Source: Coriobacteriales bacterium
GTDB lineage: Bacteria; Actinomycetota; Coriobacteriia; Coriobacteriales; UBA8131
Length of the DNA: 48,561 nt
Assembly: GCA_031264075.1 (NCBI GenBank)
Contig: JAISEO010000033.1
Coordinates: 1 to 48,561 of the forward strand
Reading direction: 5' to 3'
The notes beneath the pieces are model-generated. The model was not told the origin of the DNA and did not search any database. It saw nothing but the letters and a program-made list of their open reading frames with translations. Position numbers and translations under genes: made by a program. Shown here piece after piece: positions 44,971 to 48,561 of the stretch; positions within the stretch are counted from its first letter, which is position 1; every line of letters begins with the position of its first letter.

Positions 44971-45747
44971 TCAGGTCTCCAACTTGTTGAGGAAGGCCCT
45001 GAGGCGTTCGTGGCGGGGATGGTCTACGAGCTGCTCTGCCGGGCCTTCCTCAACGATGACGCCGCTGTCCATGAAGAGTATACGGTCTGCCACCTCGCGG
45101 GCAAAACTCATCTCATGGGTTACGATGACCATGGTCATGTGTTCAGCGGCCAGGGCGCGAATGACGCGGAGTATCTCGGCGGTGAGTTCGGGATCCAGGG
45201 CACTCGTGGGCTCGTCAAAATAGAGGATCTTCGGATTGAGCGCCAGTGCCCGAGCGATGGAAACACGTTGCTGTTGGCCGCCGGAAAGCTCGCAGGGCAG
45301 GGAAGTGCCCTTGTCCTCCAGGCCCATCTTCTCGAGCAGTGTTTGAGCCTCGGCAAAGACGTCTTCCCTGTTGCGCTTTTGCACATGGAGGGGTGGATCG
45401 GTGATGTTCTTCATGACGGTGTAGTGCGGGAAGAGGTTGAAGTCCTGAAACACCAGCCCAAACTTCATGCGGGCGCTTTGAAGAACCTGTGCGGACGCGT
45501 AGACGGCAGGGCCGTCATCTTCGCCCGAGGCTATGGCCTCCCCATCATAATACAGCGAGCCGCCGTCCAGCTGCTCCAAAAGGGTCGCACACCTGAGCAA
45601 CGTGGATTTGCCGCTGCCCGAGGGGCCGATGATGGCCACCACCTCACCGGTATCCACACTGAGGGATATGCTGTGCAGCACTTCGTCGCTGCCAAAGCTC
45701 TTGCGGGCCTTGGAGATGCGGAGTATGTTGGCGCGCGCGTCACTCAT
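44971..45747 (-). CDS. glnQ: Polar amino acid ABC transporter ATPase
   Basis: ATPase of a PAAT-family importer, 258 residues. Walker A GPSGSGKST near residue 41, Q-loop VFQDFNLFPHYTV, signature LSGGQQQR near 152, Walker B ILYFDEPTSALDPE. An insert of about 25 residues (GEDDGPAVYASAQVLQSA) lies between strand 3 and the Q-loop. The start overlaps the permease end by eight bases. Substrate (glutamine, other polar amino acids) is not determined. Confidence 0.92.
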   Translation of the reverse strand: MSDARANILRISKARKSFGSDEVLHSISLSVDTGEVVAIIGPSGSGKSTLLRCATLLEQLDGGSLYYDGEAIASGEDDGPAVYASAQVLQSARMKFGLVFQDFNLFPHYTVMKNITDPPLHVQKRNREDVFAEAQTLLEKMGLEDKGTSLPCELSGGQQQRVSIARALALNPKILYFDEPTSALDPELTAEILRVIRALAAEHMTMVIVTHEMSFAREVADRILFMDSGVIVEEGPAEQLVDHPRHERLRAFLNKLET

Positions 45748-46393
45748 GGTAATAGGCGAAGGCTTTCTCTACGCGTTCCATGATAAAGGCAACGAGCGCG
45801 TTGAAGACGTAATAGAATATCCCCGCTATGAGGAAGGCAAGCAGGCTGCCCTGGCTGGAGACGATGGCCTTTGCCTGGGTGAACATCTCGGCGACGCCCA
45901 GCGTAAAGGCAAGCGCCGTATCCTTTACGAGGGTGATGATCTCATTGGTAAGCGGGGGAATGATCCGCTTGAACACCTGGGGAAGGATGATGCGCACAAA
46001 GGTCTGCGTGCGGGAATAGCCCAGAACCGCGGCCGCCTCATACTGTCCATGAGGGATGGATTCGATGCCACTGCGGAATATCTCGCCAAAATAAGCCGCG
46101 TAATTGAGGATGAAGGCGATGAGGGTGGCCGTAAAGCGGAAGTCCTGTCCCATCTGGAGGCCAAAGATATAGTAGGGCCCAAAATAGACGATGAAGAGCT
46201 GGAGGATGAGCGGGGTTCCCCGCATGACAGAGATGTAGAAGCGGACGAACCACCTGAGCGGTGTAAAGCTCGACCCACGTCCCAGAGAAACAAGCAGGCC
46301 CAGGGGAAGCGCCCCCACCAGCGTAAAGCAGAATATCTGGAGGGAGGTGACCATGCCGCCTGCCAGCATGGTGATGATGGTCTCAATGCTCAT
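45740..46393 (-). CDS. glnP: Polar amino acid ABC transporter permease
   Basis: Membrane subunit, 217 residues with about five membrane segments. VMRGTPLILQLFIVYF near residue 56 is the HisM/GlnP signature and EAAAVLGYSRTQTFVRIILPQ near 118 is the EAA loop that contacts the ATPase. It lies between the binding protein (166 bases upstream) and the ATPase. Confidence 0.92.
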   Translation of the reverse strand: MSIETIITMLAGGMVTSLQIFCFTLVGALPLGLLVSLGRGSSFTPLRWFVRFYISVMRGTPLILQLFIVYFGPYYIFGLQMGQDFRFTATLIAFILNYAAYFGEIFRSGIESIPHGQYEAAAVLGYSRTQTFVRIILPQVFKRIIPPLTNEIITLVKDTALAFTLGVAEMFTQAKAIVSSQGSLLAFLIAGIFYYVFNALVAFIMERVEKAFAYYHE

Positions 46394-46559
46394 CGCTGCG
46401 TGTTCTGTTCCTTATCGCTGTCATCAAGGCGTCTCATGCTCCCCTTCGCTTCATCGCCAGAACTGATACCCGTTGCCGTTGCGAACACAGGAGGTAGGGG
46501 AGGGAGTGCCTGGTACAGCTCCCTGCCCCGGTCTCTTCAACTCTCAGCTGATACGGTCG

Positions 46560-47474
46560 TCAGGAATGCGCGGACATCTGATAGACCGCAACCGGACGGT
46601 CGATAGCCACGGCGTCCACCGAGCCCTGGTCCAGCTCAAGAAAGGCGGTGTTGTACTCCGGTATGGTGCGCAGCTCTTTGAAGCTGGCAACGAGATCGGG
46701 ATGCTCGTCATTCAGGGCAGCATAGGCGGCGCTGTCGGCCTGGGCCATGACGACCTTGTCTGCGAGATCGGCAAAGGACGTGATGCCTGAACTCTCAAGC
46801 ACGACGATGACCTGGGTGTTGTCCATATAGGGCTGAGTCCAGAGGTATTGATCCTCGCGGCCCTCAATGGTAAAGCCGTTCCAGATACAGTCGATACTCC
46901 CCGACGCCAGCTCCGCGTCCTTGAGATCCCAGTTGATGGGCACGTACTTGATCTCCCAGCCGTTACGCGCGGCAACCTCCGCGGCAAGCTCAAGGTCAAA
47001 GCCGGCAAAGTCCCCGTTGTCATCGACGAAGCCGTAGGGTGGAAAGTCCTGGTCAAAGCCCACGGCAAAGGTCGTGATGTCCAGCGTCGTTGACTCTGGA
47101 GGATATGAACGGGTGAGGATGTAGGAGTCGTAATTGATGCCCTCATCGGCGTACTTTGCGGCAATCCGCTCGACTGTGCCATCTCCATACATCCCTACGA
47201 GGGTATACTCCACTACATCGCGCAGGGCGGTATCCTCCAGCCGGAACCCAACGCCGTAGTGCTCGGTCGTGACCGTCTCATCGAGGATGACGTACTTCTC
47301 GGTACTTGCCGCACCCGATGCCGAACCCGACGAGGCATCAGCCGCGGACGTGCCACTTGAGGTACTCGTAGAGCCGCCGCCGCAGCCAGCCAGGGCCAGA
47401 GGCAAAGCCAACAGACCCGCCAAAAGCAAGCTGCACAGTATAGAGACTCCAGACCTTTTGTTCCGTATACGCAT
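46560..47474 (-). CDS. Amino-acid ABC binding lipoprotein, circularly permuted
   Basis: 304 residues; lipobox LAGC with Cys31, then a Ser/Gly/Ala linker. The order of the fold is permuted. Residues 59-113 (VILDETVTTEHYGVGFR, then GDGTVERIAAKY) correspond to the segment that normally closes PAAT binding proteins. Then from about 136 comes the usual mature N terminus (FAVGFDQDFPPYGFVDDNGD) and the rest in normal order, ending RPVAVYQMSAHS exactly where the displaced segment should follow. No remnant of that segment follows the stop. GGAGGAACTG precedes the ATG. Together with glnP and glnQ it should form a working importer; the permuted fold is an inference from motif order. Confidence 0.88.
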   Translation of the reverse strand: MRIRNKRSGVSILCSLLLAGLLALPLALAGCGGGSTSTSSGTSAADASSGSASGAASTEKYVILDETVTTEHYGVGFRLEDTALRDVVEYTLVGMYGDGTVERIAAKYADEGINYDSYILTRSYPPESTTLDITTFAVGFDQDFPPYGFVDDNGDFAGFDLELAAEVAARNGWEIKYVPINWDLKDAELASGSIDCIWNGFTIEGREDQYLWTQPYMDNTQVIVVLESSGITSFADLADKVVMAQADSAAYAALNDEHPDLVASFKELRTIPEYNTAFLELDQGSVDAVAIDRPVAVYQMSAHS

Positions 47475-47531
47475 CAGTTCCTCCGTTGCTCTTCTCGCCA
47501 ATACTCTACCGCGCTACTGCGCTGTATGAGC

Positions 47532-47537
47532 AGTATA
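47532..47537 (-). promoter_or_regulatory. -10 box of the amino-acid transporter operon
   Basis: Minus-strand TATACT 57 bases upstream of the binding-protein ATG. No good -35 seen. Confidence 0.35.
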
Positions 47538-47617
47538 ACGATTGTTGGCATTTGACGCAGAGGGCAGTACAGGAAAAACGCAGATGGTTACAGGAGGGAT
47601 GAGCCTGCAGCGAGCAA

Positions 47618-47658
47618 TTGAAAGGGTTGTCATATGATGTCATACAATCTGCTATACT
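47618..47658 (+). promoter_or_regulatory. Promoter and operator of the relB-relE pair
   Basis: Two direct repeats TGTCATA at 47628-47634 and 47638-47644 are exactly one helical turn apart, as ribbon-helix-helix dimers often require. They lie within candidate promoter elements TTGAAA (47618-47623), TTGTCA (47627-47632), TACAAT (47643-47648) and TATACT (47653-47658). Confidence 0.5.
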
Positions 47659-47715
47659 GTCTGTGTCGCTTCAAGACAAGGTGGATAAAATGACAGAAGG
47701 ATAAGGATACGTGGA

Positions 47716-47940
47716 ATGTCTAACTCGATTATTTCCGTTCGCTTGGAAACGGATGACAAAAGGCTCATATCGGAGTATGCACAGGTTTTTGGCATGTCTG
47801 TCTCGCAGTTCATCCGCGAAACTGTTTTGGAGCGTATAGAAGATGAGCTTGACCTACAGATGTACGAGGCGGCAGCGAAGGAATACGAGGCAGATCCCGT
47901 CACCTATACCTCAGACGAGATTGAACGAAAATATCTATGA
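47716..47940 (+). CDS. relB: RelB/RHH-type antitoxin
   Basis: 74 residues. SIISVRLETDDKRLISEYAQ followed by MSVSQFIRETVLERIEDE is a ribbon-helix-helix DNA-binding fold (DUF6290/RelB-like) at residues 4-40; the acidic C-terminal half (DPVTYTSDEIERKYL) would bind the toxin. The ATG overlaps nothing upstream; AAGGA is nine bases before it. The stop overlaps the relE start as ATGA. Autorepression from the TGTCATA repeats is likely. Confidence 0.85.
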   Translation: MSNSIISVRLETDDKRLISEYAQVFGMSVSQFIRETVLERIEDELDLQMYEAAAKEYEADPVTYTSDEIERKYL

Positions 47941-48206
47941 GCTATGAACTGCTCTACTCAAAGAAGGCAGAAAAGCAGCTCGCTCATATGGATGCTAACA
48001 AACGAAGGATTCTGGTTGCTTGGCTAACAAAACATATCAAAGGATCCGAAAACCCTCGTGCGCTGGGAAGTCCGCTCAAGGCCGGTCATAAAGGGAAATG
48101 GCGTTACAGGATCGGCACCTATCGTGTTCTTGCCAAAATAGATGATGAAGCCCTCATAGTGTTAGCCCTTGAGATAGGACATAGAAGAGATGTATACCGT
48201 TTGTAG
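47937..48206 (+). CDS. relE: RelE/ParE-family toxin
   Basis: 89 residues. Basic fold with YSKKAEKQLAHMD at the start, ENPRALGSPLKAGHKGKWRYRIGTYRV in the middle split over residues 38-64, and HRRDVYRL at the end, all typical of RelE mRNA interferases. The conserved Arg residues (GTYRV) and terminal Arg/Tyr are retained, so it looks active. Paired with the antitoxin upstream through a 4-base overlap. Confidence 0.88.
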   Translation: MSYELLYSKKAEKQLAHMDANKRRILVAWLTKHIKGSENPRALGSPLKAGHKGKWRYRIGTYRVLAKIDDEALIVLALEIGHRRDVYRL

Positions 48207-48279
48207 CGTCTGATAGCATTCAGTTTTGCAGATTGTAGTGTTTAACATTGCGGCTGACCTGTCTGCTATCTTCAGTTTG

Positions 48280-48304
48280 AACTATCCGGAAATTCCGGAT
48301 AGTT
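48280..48304 (+). terminator. Hairpin after relE
   Basis: AACTATCCGGA pairs perfectly with TCCGGATAGTT around AAT, 11 pairs. It is followed by GCTTTC rather than a strong T-run. Confidence 0.5.
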
Positions 48305-48561
48305 GCTTTCTGGAGGAATTCAGCTTTAACATGTCCCTCCGATAAGTGGTCGATTAACAAATGTAAGAGTAGTGCATTTGTTTATTTATATTCTGATAAT
48401 GTATATGTCAAGAGGGTATTAGAAATTATTTAAACTCCCCCAAAAGGGGGCTTCTCATATTTAAAAACGACGTTCATTCATCTCACCAGTTTCGACCGTT
48501 TCAAGTTCTCTACATGCTCCCTGTTGCTCACAGTCTTTGACCTATCGGCCTCATTTAACGC
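48305..48561. other. AT-rich gene-free tail
   Basis: No gene seen to the window edge. Base composition is much richer in A and T than the rest of the window. A CCCCC-AAAA-GGGGG hairpin at 48437-48450, followed by CTTCTCATATTT, may be a terminator. Confidence 0.4.

Overview
The window looks like chromosomal DNA of a high-GC Gram-positive bacterium, most probably an actinomycete of the class Coriobacteriia. The reasons are ribosomal protein L27 starting directly at MAHKKG, RNase J, the order rplU-rpmA-obgE-proB-proA-nadD-yqeK, several apparently leaderless promoters, and large surface proteins with DUF4430 and Ig-like domains. The assignment is inference; there is no rRNA in the window.

Layout. 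1-4.6 kb: a minus-strand operon gshA, a circularly permuted ATP-grasp ligase and gltX, divergent from metK. 6-10.5 kb: tRNA-Thr, a Fic-domain gene running antisense into the tRNA, a small membrane protein, a znuABC-type metal importer and an acyl carrier protein. 10.7-14.1 kb: a glutaredoxin-like gene and an HtrA protease, a CAT-anticodon tRNA, a repeat-rich 575-bp intergenic region and a formate/nitrite channel. 14.1-16.8 kb: an accessory patch with an XRE/nucleotidyltransferase pair, a solitary MNT nucleotidyltransferase and a TetR regulator.

16.8-30.1 kb is the most interesting part. A cobalamin riboswitch with a downstream terminator precedes a secreted beta-propeller protein, a 2032-residue surface protein carrying two DUF4430 domains and two alpha/alpha-barrel (prenyltransferase-like) domains, a small anchored DUF4430 protein, and an ECF transporter (T component, fused double ATPase, CbrT-like S component). 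DUF4430 plus alpha/alpha barrel is the architecture of mammalian intrinsic factor and transcobalamin, so I read the locus as a B12 capture-and-import system. Palindromic repeats of one family form a giant hairpin at the ecfT start, supply its first codons, and are inserted in frame in the S-component gene.

30.2-45 kb is housekeeping: tRNA-Asn, rplU, rpmA, obgE, proB, proA, nadD, yqeK, rpsO, pnp, a TM2 protein, an M16 peptidase, dapB, dapA and rnj. 45-47.5 kb holds an amino-acid ABC importer whose binding protein is circularly permuted: the segment that normally ends the family lies at the N terminus. A RelB/RelE-type pair and an AT-rich gene-free tail close the window.
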